Shown: in pieces, positions 31,854 to 41,749 of the stretch
Layout of the letters: each line of letters opens with the position of its first letter
Numbering within the stretch: position 1 is the stretch's first letter
DNA from: Ditylenchus dipsaci
Taxonomy: Eukaryota > Nematoda > Chromadorea > Rhabditida > Anguinidae
Direction: 5' to 3'
Assembly: GCA_004194705.1 (NCBI GenBank)
Contig: SADC01000103.1
Span: 62,001 to 126,000, forward strand
Length of the DNA: 64,000 nt
Notes under the pieces: model-generated
Told to the model about the DNA's origin: nothing
Database searches by the model: none
Seen by the model: the letters and a program-made list of their open reading frames with translations, nothing else
Translations under genes and position numbers: made by a program

Positions 31854-32327
31854 TTCCAACACATAGCTTTTGAAGCCTTTTCCTTCCTCTTTCGAAGGAG
31901 CTATTGATTTCTTATTTTTATTATTTTATTATTACTTATTGAAATGGCCACCATTGGCAGCAATACATTCGCGCAATCGTTTAGGGAAGCTATCGACAGC
32001 ATTTTGCATAAATTCTTGAGGAATCGCCTCCCATTCACTGACCAAAGATGCCTTCAATGCTGGGATGGAGTTGTGGGGATAAGGGCAGACTCCCGATTGA
32101 AGGTATTGCCAGGCAAAATAATCCATGACGTTGAGATCAGGAGAATTGGAAGCCAGTCGACAATTGACTCGGTGTGGTGTGGGTCCACCTTGATGAAATC
32201 AATCCATGAATCATTTTTAAAGCCTTCCTTTCCTTGTCCCACTTTCCGAAACAAATTTCTTCATAACTGAATTGTAAATATTCACTCGAAAGAGGAAGAA
32301 AAGGGCTACAAAAGCTATGTGTTGAAA
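31854..32327 (-). mobile_element. Internally deleted mariner-type element with dead transposase
   Basis: Inverted ends of about 40 bp start TTCCAACACATAGCTTTTG and TTCAACACATAGCTTTTGT, with TA at 31852-31853 and 32328-32329. The minus strand encodes the C-terminal third of a Tc1/mariner transposase: NSPDLNVMDYFAWQYLQSG, then PHNSIPALKASLVSEW and SFPKRLRECIAANGGHFNK to a stop. The Asp of SPDLN belongs to the DDE/D triad. The upstream part (KEGFKNDSWIDFIKVDPHH) is in another frame and the N-terminal DNA-binding part is missing, so it cannot encode a working enzyme. Confidence 0.85.
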
Positions 32328-32397
32328 TAAAATCATAGCAAAATTTTTATTTTGAATAATGAGCCCGGAAGTCCGTGCAGAACTTTTCTAAAACCAG

Positions 32398-32613
32398 TTA
32401 AGGTCTACTTCGACTTTGAAGACCTACAATTCAGCCCAGAATAAATATTTTGCAAAGCTCTTTTTGCATTTTCTTAGCTCCCACGAGCTCTAGTGATTCC
32501 GCTTTGCAATTCTGCATTTCACCCAAACATCTTGAGATCGACCTCAAATTTTTCTGATTTTTGGGTATCCAAAAAATAAGGCGGCCGGCCGCCTTATTAA
32601 AGGAAATACGGTA
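32398..32613 (-). repeat. TACCGTA-family MITE, one end lost
   Basis: Read on the minus strand it begins TACCGTATTTCCTTTAATAA, followed by the palindromic word AAGGCGGCCGGCCGCCTT. The family interior (GAGCTCGTGGGAGCTAAGAA) follows. The far end lacks the matching terminus. Confidence 0.75.
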
Positions 32614-32910
32614 GGTGAATTTTCGTTGAATTGTGCACCAAAATATAAATACCTGCTGAGTTGAAACCATGAGTGTTAAAGCTGCTTATGCATAGACAAT
32701 ATATTTACTAAGCACAATTGTTGTCCCATGAATCTGGCATGAGATGCTACCATAGTTACTGTGAAAATATTGTATCTTTCATCATAAAAAACGTGAAGCA
32801 ATGAGAAAAAAATGAAAATTGGTTAGGAATTTTATTTAATATGATGAAAAAAAATAGAAAAAATCTGAGCAAATGTTATAGGGCTTAGCTGTTTTAATTT
32901 ACCAATAACA

Positions 32911-33917
32911 ATGTCCGTGATTTCACCGCCATCACTTCCATTGCTTGAATTTTATTACCACTATTCCAGCTTTACACTTTTCACAACTTGGTTCCTAGCT
33001 CCATTCATGTTCTATGTCATACTGACCAAGTCCGAAAGCCTTGGCAACTTCAAATGGTTCATTTTCAACCATGCTTTTTGGGCATTGTATTTGAAAGCGC
33101 TATGGGAATCTCGAAACCAGTCATATTGACTCCTCTGGGCGCCGGCTATCAGTCTGGATTCGGCAAAAATGCTTTTGGATACACCAGCACTGTTGTCTAC
33201 ATTTTGGTCTGCTTAGGAGCAGCTGCAAATATGTTTACTGGCCTTATTCTAACTCTATTTATACGATATTTGCTAATATTTCCTAGTAAATATTTGAAAT
33301 GGTTGAATACCAAAATGATAACTGTAGCAATTTTGGTGTTATTATTTTTTTGCTATATTGCTGTCTCTACTACTCCGTTTTTTCAGTGGTGGTAGCGAAT
33401 CGAGAATCTGTTGCTGCATGGGCTAAAAATATGACCGAATGGTAGAAAAATACTTTGACACAGAGCCAACTTTCATTGTTCTACCACATCCTTATATTTT
33501 TGTGCCAGTTCTATTGGCTTTCATTACATTCATCGTGGTGATTTTGCTAGAGCCTCTGGTTTTTGGATTCTTTATTTACCAGCTTTTGAAACAGAACTCG
33601 CATCATTTTAAAATAAAGCACAAAGATCGATAATTATTACTTCGTTAGTTCAAGCTTTTACTATAACTGTTTTTTTATTGTTGCCTTTTACAACTTTTTT
33701 CTTTTTCATTTTGTTTGAAATTTCTCATTCTGCTTCAGTCATGACCATTCTTCTGTGTTTTCTCGACACCCATTCTATCGTAGAGTTTATTTTTACTCTT
33801 TGTTGTGTTTCGCCGTATAGAAAATTTATTTTAAAAAAGTTCAATGTCTGAAGAAGCAAAAAAATTGATAGTTCTTTGCCTACACTACCAAAGAATCCTC
33901 CTTTTTTGTCTAATTAA
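32911..33917 (+). pseudogene. SRH/STR-like seven-transmembrane chemoreceptor, copy 3 (at least four frameshifts)
   Basis: The closest relative of copy 2: MSVISPPSLPLLEFYYHYSS, then the same helix pattern. Breaks are visible at about 33080 (GGG where four G are expected; resumes VFESAMGISKPVILTPLG), at about 33345 (extra T in a T7 run), at about 33430 (A run, before MVEKYFDTEPTF) and at about 33612 (A run after HHFK). A TGA at 33849-33851 follows KKFN, but the homologous tail continues to the TAA at 33917. Almost every break is in or beside a homopolymer. Helix 7 reads LDTHSIVEFIFTLCCVSPYR. The upstream 90 bp (32760-32850) matches copy 2. With this many lesions it is either a pseudogene or badly base-called; sequence alone cannot decide. 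Confidence 0.68.
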
Positions 33918-33922
33918 GCCAT

Positions 33923-34268
33923 TTAAGAAAGAGGGAGGAGCTACTTAGATTTGTAAAGGTCGCCTCCGTGGCGCAGTGGGTAAGCGTTCGTGTTTTTTGG
34001 CCCAAAATGCTGTTGCAGGTTCGATCCCATGTAATGGCATGCCATTTATTTTGGCTTGTTTGACCAATTTTAGAGGCAATTAGACTTTTTTGACGCTAGA
34101 CTCGAAATCAGCGACCCAAATTTCTCTTAGAACTGGTCAAACAAGCCAAAATAAATAGCATGTCACGACGTGGGATCGAACCTGTAACACCATTTTGGGC
34201 CTAAAAACACAAACGCTTTCGCACCGATTAATCCTAAATGACTTTACCACACCTCCCTCCCCTTTAAA
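33923..34268. mobile_element. tRNA-like foldback element
   Basis: The left arm has GTGGCGCAGTGGGTAAGCG, TTTTTTGGCCCAAAATGCTG and GCAGGTTCGATCCCATG. The right arm is the complement, ending CCTCCCTCCCC. The loop is TTTGACGCTAGACTCGAAAT. It starts a few bases after receptor copy 3. Confidence 0.85.
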
Positions 34269-34284
34269 AAACCATGGTTTTTGC

Positions 34285-34445
34285 ACGCAGCGGCATGTGC
34301 ACACTTTTAATAGGTGGGAGACAGTTTTCTATCGTCTGAAACTTTACTCTTTGGAGTCGTTCGCCGTAACTACAAAGAGTACAGTTTGAGACGAAAGAGA
34401 AGCGTCCCCGTCAATTCAAATTTTGCACATGCCGCTGCTCGCAAA
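34285..34445. repeat. Hairpin repeat (GCAGCGGCATGTGCA ends)
   Basis: CGCAGCGGCATGTGCACAC pairs with TTTTGCACATGCCGCTGC, with ACTTTACTCTTTGGAGTCG and CTACAAAGAGTACAGTTTGA inside. It is related in the ACTCTTTGRAGT core to the hairpin at 54952. Confidence 0.75.
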
Positions 34446-34621
34446 AACAATGGTCATTTTGAGCTATTTTTTATTCTTGATTCATCTAAAGTATTGTTCA
34501 TATGAGTAAAAAGTATATAAATAATCTTCGACAAGATTTCCTATGAAAAAAATTAAATAAATGACATAAACTAGAGAAATAACTCACACGAGAAAAGCAT
34601 GACTACCTCGTGGCGTATCAA

Positions 34622-34968
34622 AGAACCATACGCCGGTGCCCGGTGCCGAAAATTCGAAGGCTGGTGCCCGGTGCGGTGCCTGGTGCCGAAATTCCGGGGG
34701 TCGGTGCCCGGTGCCAAAAATTTTCAGGCCGGTGCCCGGTGCGGTGCCTGGTGCCGAAATTCCGGGGTCGGTGCCCGGTGCCGAAAATTCGAAGGCAGGT
34801 GCCCGGTGCGGTGCCTGGTGCCGAAATTCCGGGGTCGGTGCCCGGTGCCGAAAATTCGAAGGCAGGTGCCCGGTGCGGTGCCTGGTGCCGAAATTCCGGC
34901 GGTCGGTACCCGGTGCGGTGCCCGGTGCGGTGCCCGGTGCCCGGTGCGGTGCCGGTGCGAAATTTCAA
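34622..34968. repeat. GC-rich tandem repeat, about 66-bp units
   Basis: Units built from GGTGCCCGGTGCGGTGCCTG and GTGCCGAAATTCCGGGGTCG recur about five times. All six frames are open across it because of composition, giving spurious VPGA/ARCR proteins. It is a strong local GC island in AT-rich DNA and has no visible ends. Confidence 0.95.
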
Positions 34969-35186
34969 AATTTACAGCACTGGTGTCAAGTGCTTGCATC
35001 AGTCCAATCATTTGATTCCAATAGCAGTGGTCAGTTCCATTCTTTGTTCAAGTGTTTCAGTTTCTTATGCTGGATTGGTCGAATGCGTTTCGACGGTAGG
35101 TCTTCTTGATCCCTGCATGTTTTCTTCGTCCCTTTGTGAACTGACCATGCCGAACATTTTTCATAGAAGTCAAAAAAGACAACTTG

Positions 35187-35342
35187 TCGTTTTTTTCTTT
35201 ATTAAACGCCCCGGCCATTTATCGTTCAACCCCGAAAATTTCCAAAATTGTTAATCAAAAATGGCCTCAACTCTGGAAATCTAGCGGCGTTTATTAGAGA
35301 GGGGGCGATTATTGAAGAGTTGGCGGTAATAGAGAAAATACG
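35187..35342. repeat. TACCGTA-family MITE, shortened
   Basis: TTTATTAAACGCCCCGGCCA at the left; GGCGTTTATTAGAGAGGGGG and TAGAGAAAATACG at the right. The central interior is deleted. Confidence 0.65.
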
Positions 35343-35574
35343 TCAAGCGTTTCGAATGAACCATAAGAAAATGACCATTAAATGTTATGTTAAAATTTGT
35401 GGCGTCACTAATTTTCAGAACGCACGGACATGGCCCTTCAAGAACATCGTCAGATGGCATTATGGCTAAAGTGCCGAATGGTGTCCTAAGGCCGTTTCAG
35501 CTGCTGTTAACGTAACAAAGCAAAAAAAATTATTGAGATAACGCTTTTTAGCCTTATTTTATTCTCAATCGCCA

Positions 35575-35700
35575 ACCAACCCGGAAGGTCAAAGCACAGG
35601 GGGCTTGGAAGTTAGAAACGCGCGCACCGAATGATCTTGGACATGATTCCGAGCAAGACTCTTAAGGCGAAAAATGCATACAGAGGGTCTTCTTGCCATG
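35575..35700. repeat. Fragment of the 8118-8640 MITE
   Basis: GGGGGCTTGGAAGTTAGAAA and GACATGATTCCGAGCAAGAC match the right arm of the intact copy. Confidence 0.65.
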
Positions 35701-35775
35701 TCTAGTGAAAAAACGTGGTTATAAACAACCATAAAATGTATCAAACTAGCCTCCAAAGCTACAACAAAGACAATA

Positions 35776-36023
35776 CAGTCGAGTCTCGATAATCCGGCAC
35801 CCCTTGTTCAAAAAAGGGGTGCCGGATTATCGAGACCCGCGGGTCTTTACGGCAAAAATTTCGCTATTCAAAAAAATGACCGGCGAAATCGGAATCCTTG
35901 CGATATTTCAGACCAGACTGCCGAATCATATTTGGCAAAAGACTTTAAAAATCGAGGTATAAAAGTGTCGGACCCAAGGCGGGAACGAACTTTAGGGGGT
36001 GACGGATTATCGAGACTCGACTG
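35776..36023. mobile_element. Tigger-like MITE, TA duplication, word GATAATCCGGCACC
   Basis: CAGTCGAGTCTCGATAATCC and GGATTATCGAGACTCGACTG are inverted; TA lies on both sides. The interior contains CGGAATCCTTGCGATATTTC and GGCGGGAACGAACTTT, shared with the copy at 40618, and GTCGGACCCAAGGCG, shared with 38365. Confidence 0.88.
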
Positions 36024-36208
36024 TATTTTACATTTGCTTGTTTCAGAATTAAAAGAACACGCGGCTTTCTCACCTTTTCTTTACGCGAAAACGTCAAAAC
36101 ACACAAGAAACGAGGCCTAAACCAGATTTTCTGCCATGGGTAATTTTGTATTCCAGCAGCCATTTGTATGCTGATTCCGAGTGTGAAGTTTATTTTATTG
36201 TTCCACAC

Positions 36209-37304
36209 CAGGGCTGCATCGGATATCCGATATCCGGGACTTTTTGACATCCGATATCCGGTATCCGATATCCGAAAAAATGACCGATTTTCGGAAAAAA
36301 TCGGATAAAGAGAGGCTATTTTGAAAAAAAACTTTTGCATAATTTTTTGAATTTATTTTTAAAAATAGGTGAAAACGAATTCTTTTGCGGTCATTTTTAC
36401 ACGATTTTCTCCTGCATTTTATTTGTCTTGTTCTTCCAAGCTTACATTTATGGCTTTCAGATGCTTAACGAACAAAAATGGGATGCGATTTTGAAAGGAA
36501 CGGAACCATAGCATTGGATGGCGAAACAATTTAGGAACCTGTGCTTGGCTGCAATGCTTGATCCTCGCTACATTAGCCTATTTTGAAGAGGAAGATCGTC
36601 CAATGTATCGTAGCTGGCTTGAAGAAGTGGGTCTTGAATTAACGCAGGATGTGGAAAGTGAAAGCACTGTTGTCGAATCACTACCGGATACAGGGATAGG
36701 CTCTCTTCTGGAAAGCTTTCTTCTGGTAACATTTTTCTATTAGTATTTATTATATTCGTGGAAAACTGTTTAGGAACTTAGCAGTCAGCCAGCAGAAGTG
36801 CCCATGCAGGAAAGCGAGCAAAGATCAAAGACAATGGTGGAAGTCGCCGAATATTTTGCTGAGCCAATTCAAAACAGTTCACTCGATCCATTCGTCTACT
36901 GGCGCTCGAAAAGAGCTAAGTGGCCGGCTCTTTCTTCTCTTGTCCGAAAATATCTGAGTGCACCGCCGGGTCGACAGAAAGCGAGCGCTTCTTCTCTACG
37001 GCAGGTTTTATTGTGAACAACCTCAGGAAGTCTTGTCTCCAGAAAATTTAAAATGCTGTTATTTCTTCACCATAACCTTTCCGCGTATAACTTCGAATAT
37101 GATTGTTAATTGTTTTTCGTGTTGTAAAGAAATGGGCGAAATAAAGAGTTTTACGAGAAAATTTTGAAAATATCCGAAATCCGATATCCGATAACCGATA
37201 TCCGGCACTTTTTGACATCCGATATCCGATATCCGATCCGATATTTTTGAATATCCGATATCCGATATCCGATCCGGTATTTTTTCATATCCGATGCAGC
37301 CCTG
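36209..37304 (+). mobile_element. hAT element with decayed transposase, perfect 8-bp duplication TTCCACAC
   Basis: Ends CAGGGCTGCATCGG and CCGATGCAGCCCTG; TTCCACAC at 36201-36208 and 37305-37312. The ends carry dense GATATCCG words. The interior keeps the C-terminal part of a hAT transposase: LAAMLDPRY-like sequence, YFEEEDRPMYRSWLEEVG, then LDPFVYWRSKRAKWPALSSL and RKYLSAPPGR, the hAT dimerisation region, running into STAGFIVNN in another frame. The N-terminal half is missing, so the element cannot move itself. Confidence 0.92.
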
Positions 37305-38179
37305 TTCCACACCTTCGTGCAGAAATCTCCTTTGCATTTTGCGCTGATCTTTTTGTGGATGCCCGGCGCTGAATTTTTCGAGCGTGTTGCTATGTTTTGG
37401 ACCGTCCTGTATTTTGCTGAGTATTGATTTTTGCACACTAAAAATTTTTAATGGTATTTTTTTTTTGCTTTTGGAACCCACATTTCTAGTATGAGAAAAA
37501 ATTCACGCAGAATCCAAAGCTCTATCTGCCCACTTGCCTGCTCAATAAACAGGGTGTGGAGAGAAGAACATTTGACGTAAACAAGTGTGTGCTGCATCAG
37601 CAGTAGTAGTAGCAGTGGCAGCGCACACTGTCAATCATTTCTAGCCGGCCTCTTTTTCTTCCTTGCCTCCACTCTGTCTTGCTCTAATAAAAGCAGGGAG
37701 AGGAGAAAAGGTCACTACCTTCTAGAAGGCAATAAAGCAGAGTGCACAGGAGAAGAAGGAGATAAAAGTGTGTCTGTCCATGCCTTTGTGTCTAACCACA
37801 GCAAAGACTAGGGCAATCAATATCTGCTGACTTACTCTGCCAAGCGTGCGTCCGTATGTTATCATTTTCATTCTCTTACCACCATAAACACCACTATAAA
37901 CTGAGATGAAAAAGTTTTGTGTGTGAATTGGACTTGCCATACAGCTGATAAACAAAAGCCGAAAAAGTGACTGACAAAAGCTATGGGAGATGGCTTTGTG
38001 GCTAATCTTGGTTGAATTTCTTTTATATTCATATTTTTGCGATTTTCGTAGTCAGTGAACCTAATACCACTTTGTTAATGCTATATTTTTGTGAGCCTCT
38101 TGGGCTGAAACTTTTAATAATAACATTTCTTAATAGAAATCCAGGTATCTTCTGCTCTTTTTTGAGTTTGGTTTGCTTA

Positions 38180-38700
38180 CAAGGGACACCCACGAACTGG
38201 CCACTTAAATTGAACTATTCTGATAAGTCTATCTTATGGAGCGCGGTTGATTTACTATACAAAATTTCAATGTTACTGGCCAAAATCGGGAAGCTCGAGA
38301 AAGTTACAAAATATGTTCCAAACTGCCTTGGTCCCCATGTGGATTTTTGATACATATTTTTCCACAGTCACACCTCGATATAGTGATGCGTCTGAAAGTT
38401 TGATCCCCACCTGGATGCAACAGTTTTTTTCAACAAATGGGATGAAAATAGTGTTGGACCCAGCTGAGGATCGAACTTTTAAAGATGTCGCTATATCAAG
38501 GTCTGAGTGCAGAACATATTTTTTTTTCGAAAATAGACAAGTGGGGGGCAATTCAGTTTTAGGCTTGATGTTTCTCGGGCCTCTTGTTTTTTTCTATGAG
38601 CCAGTAATATTAAAATTTTGTATAGTAAATCGATCACGCTTCACTAGATAGACTTATCAGAATAGTCGAATCGAAGTCGCCAGTTCATGCACGTCCCTTG
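38180..38700. mobile_element. Inverted-repeat element with about 54-bp ends
   Basis: CAAGGGACACCCACGAACTG...CTGATAAGTCTATCT pairs with AGATAGACTTATCAG...CAGTTCATGCACGTCCCTTG. A Tigger-like MITE (38365-38512) lies inside. No duplication is evident. Confidence 0.75.
38365..38512. repeat. Tigger-like MITE, word GATATAGTGATGCG
   Basis: CAGTCACACCTCGATATAGTG and AGATGTCGCTATATCAAGGTC are the ends. The interior GTTGGACCCAGCTGAGGATC matches the 35776 copy. From 38700 to 40617 I see only scattered low-complexity sequence; a CA-rich and CT-rich block at 39600-40080 could be promoter-like, but no gene is supported. Confidence 0.7.
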
Positions 38701-40842
38701 TTTGATATGTTCGTTTTGTTCTCAGTTTTAGCCTTCTAGCTATCTTTTTAGTCTTTGCTATCATTCTGGTTTTTAATATTTCATGCCATTTAATTTTCAT
38801 TTTCAGCTTTGGTTTAAAAGTTATAGCTCTCTTCCTGGCTCTAGATATTTTTCTTTTTCATTCTCGTTTTCAGCCTTTGGTTTAGTTTTCGTAACAATGA
38901 GAATTTGGCAGATTCAAATGTGCGTGGAAGACCTTTTATACTCCAAAAATACTTTTTGAATTATGTATTGTGATAAATAAAGTTAAAAACCACTTTATTC
39001 AAAATCAGTTCATTTGCCCGTGTTTCTAAGCTTGGGCCCAAAGTAGGCGAGTTTCTGTTAAGCCGGACTAAAATATGAGCACTTGCACCAAGCACCATCC
39101 CCTCACTCGATTGCACCCCACACCCTCACCCATTCCAATCAACAGGATGACCAAGGTAAAAAAGTCGCTATTTTTTGATTAGAGCCAATTTTTTCCAGCT
39201 TTTTGACTTGGTCTCTCCGTTGATTTTTTTGACCAAATGAAAAAACTGTCCTCCTCTTGTCTAGAGCCGACTTTGGCTCTATTTAAATAGCACCTTTTTT
39301 GTCTTAGTCCCCACTGTTGCTCGATCGTCGCAGGGGGGATGAAGTATACGGCTTGCAATTTAGCTCTAAAATATATCTTACACACTCTTTCCGGACTTAA
39401 TGAAACACTTTTCAATAAGGTCTGAAAATAAAACATTTATGGTGGAGTACTAGCGTTAAAAATGCTCATTTTTCTAGTGCTTATCTCACTTTAAAACATG
39501 AAAATTTACATCTGAGAGCCCTGATTCAAATCGGGAATCAAACCCTCAGCATTGCACTCAACCACCCAACTATTTGCTCAAACCTGACACATAATCCACT
39601 ACTTTATATATTCTAATTGTCTTTATTGGAACAGAAGCGTGCTGCTTTTCCACCCTCCTTCTCTCTCCTTCATTCCCATCTGCTCTCCAAGAAAAGCTAC
39701 GCCTATATGTAGCTACGGCTGCAGCATCTGCAGGCTAGAGAACAAAACAAATTATGCTCTCTGCTCCCCCACCACTGTTTTGATGGTTGGCGGTGGTGCG
39801 ATCGCTCTCTAAAGAGCAGAAAAAGGGTGAGCACAAGACAAAAAGAAGAGCCACATTATAGATTTGTGTGCGCACACACCCAGTGTGCGTCGTTTGCTTT
39901 TTTTATTGGACTCTGCTGGGTGTTGTTGCTGCCCCTCTTCTAGTCATTTTTGCTTCCCCCAACTCAGTTGTTTGTTGTTGACTGGTGGGGTTTTGGATGG
40001 GGGATGTTGGTGGGGTGTGAGAGCAAAAAGTTTGCGGCCAGCATGGTTTTGCTTTGTTGGTCGGCTGGAGTGAAAATATATTTATTTTTTAATGGGGTTA
40101 TTGCTTAGTAAGCCCCTTGGATATTGCTTAGACTTAGGCTGTCTCTTGCCTTTTTGACTAGTAGTGCTGTCTTTTTGTATCCGCTTTTTATAGTTTTGTT
40201 GTTGCTGTTGTTGTTTTAATTGGTGCGCGTGTGCTGGATATGTTATGTGAAATACAAAGATTATTTTGTTGTCTTTTTTGTGTGAAAGATTTTAAAGAAA
40301 TGAGATTTTTGAGTAAATTGAGGTTTTCGGCTAGCTCTTTGTTTTTTAGAATAATTTGTTATACACAACTTTTTGCCATGACAATGATTCCGTGGGACAC
40401 CATTCCGTGGCAGACAGCTCCGCGGAATTTCGATTTTGGCGTCCCTGCTGGTCAAAAACCAGATTCTGACACCGAATTCGTGTTCAGCTTGGTCGACTCC
40501 ACATTCACTCTTGTCAATTTTTAACTTTTTGTCCAATTTGAAAATTCCTTTCGACACAAAAAAAACATTTGAAAAAACAATATCTTAAAATAAAATTCGA
40601 GTTTAAGATATAAACTACAGTCGACTCTCTATATAACATAACTCAAGGGATCGGGCAAGTTTTTCCGTTCGACACCTTATTGACATCCATTTTTTTCAAG
40701 CTTTTACCAGTTCTGTTTTCATAATCTGGTCCCAAATATTGCAAGGATTCCGATTTTGCCAATCATTTTTTTTAAAATACAGAATTTTCTTCTATAAAAA
40801 AGCAAAAACTCGATTAAAAACAGGATTTCTGTAGGATCGAGT

Positions 40843-41296
40843 GGCTAGGATACATTTGGCAAAAACGAAACTTGGCAAAAACGAAAGTCGGCAAAACGAA
40901 ACTTGGCAAAACGAAAGTTGGCAAAACGAAACTTGGCAAAACGAAAGTTGTCAAAAATCACCTTGGTCCCCCCTGTTGTGTTTTAGCAAAAAAAAATTTT
41001 CCCAAAGTCTCGAAAAGCATTTATATACACGTTTTAAGCACTTTTCAACAAAAATTTTTTTTTTGTAAAAATGCCAAAAAAAATTGCCTTGATCCCCCAA
41101 GCTGATTTTTTGCCAGCTTACGTTTTGCTAAGTTTCGTTTTGCTAAGTTTCGTTTTGCTAAGTTTCGTTATGCCAAATTTCGTTTTGCCAAGTTTCGTTT
41201 TGCCAACTTTCGTTTTGCCAAGTTTCGTTATGCCAAGATTCGTTTTGACAAAACCCACGTTTGCCAAGTTTCGTTTTTGCCAAATGTATCCTAGCC
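40843..41296. mobile_element. Non-autonomous element, perfect 8-bp duplication GATCGAGT
   Basis: Ends GGCTAGGATACATTTGGC and GCCAAATGTATCCTAGCC; GATCGAGT at 40835-40842 and 41297-41304. Both arms are tandem GGCAAAACGAAACTT words. The duplication size fits hAT; MULE is less likely. The centre holds two CTTGGTCCCCC-type words. Confidence 0.9.
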
Positions 41297-41496
41297 GATC
41301 GAGTTATGTTTAATAGGTTTTTGCCTTTTTAGACAATAAACATTTAGTTTTATAAAAAATGATTGGCAAAATCGGAATCCTCACGATATTCGGGACCAGA
41401 CTGTAAAAACAGAACTGGCAAAAAAGACTTCAAAAATCAAATAAAAAAAAGCGTCGCATCCTAGGTGGGAACGAACTTCTGACCTTAAATTTATGT

Positions 41497-41749
41497 TACC
41501 GTAAATGTTCTAATGGAGCCCCCGGGGGCTCTATTTTTCGATCCCCTAAAAATCGGAAAAATTTGGGGTCGATCTCGAGATTTTTGGGTGAAAATCAAAA
41601 ATCTAAAAAGCAGATTCAGTAGAGCTCGTGGGAGTTAAGAAAATGCAAAAAACGGCTTTGAAAAATGTTGTCTCTGCTTTGACATACAGGCCTCAAAGTC
41701 GAGAGGGGGCTCTATTAGGAAGGGGGGCTCTATTAGAACATTTACGGTA
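41497..41749. mobile_element. TACCGTA-family MITE, word ATGGAGCCCCCGGGGGCTC
   Basis: TACCGTAAATGTTCTAATGG and TTAGAACATTTACGGTA are the ends. GGGGGCTCTATTAG occurs twice beside the right end, matching the left palindrome. Even the terminal CCGTAAATGTTC differs from CCGTATTTCCTC of the 15696 copy, yet matches at both ends. From 41780 to 43690 no gene is supported: a 110-codon frame at 42643 is AT-rich and unrecognised. Confidence 0.88.

Noticed and set aside
33957..34040. Possible functional tRNA gene
   Set aside because: A-box and B-box-like words are present, but no anticodon stem-loop or acceptor stem can be folded, and the same block recurs in several foldback elements.
34599..35254. Several long overlapping open frames rich in VPGA/ARCRK
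   Set aside because: All follow from the 66-bp GC-rich tandem repeat; frames on both strands are open at once and have no domain.
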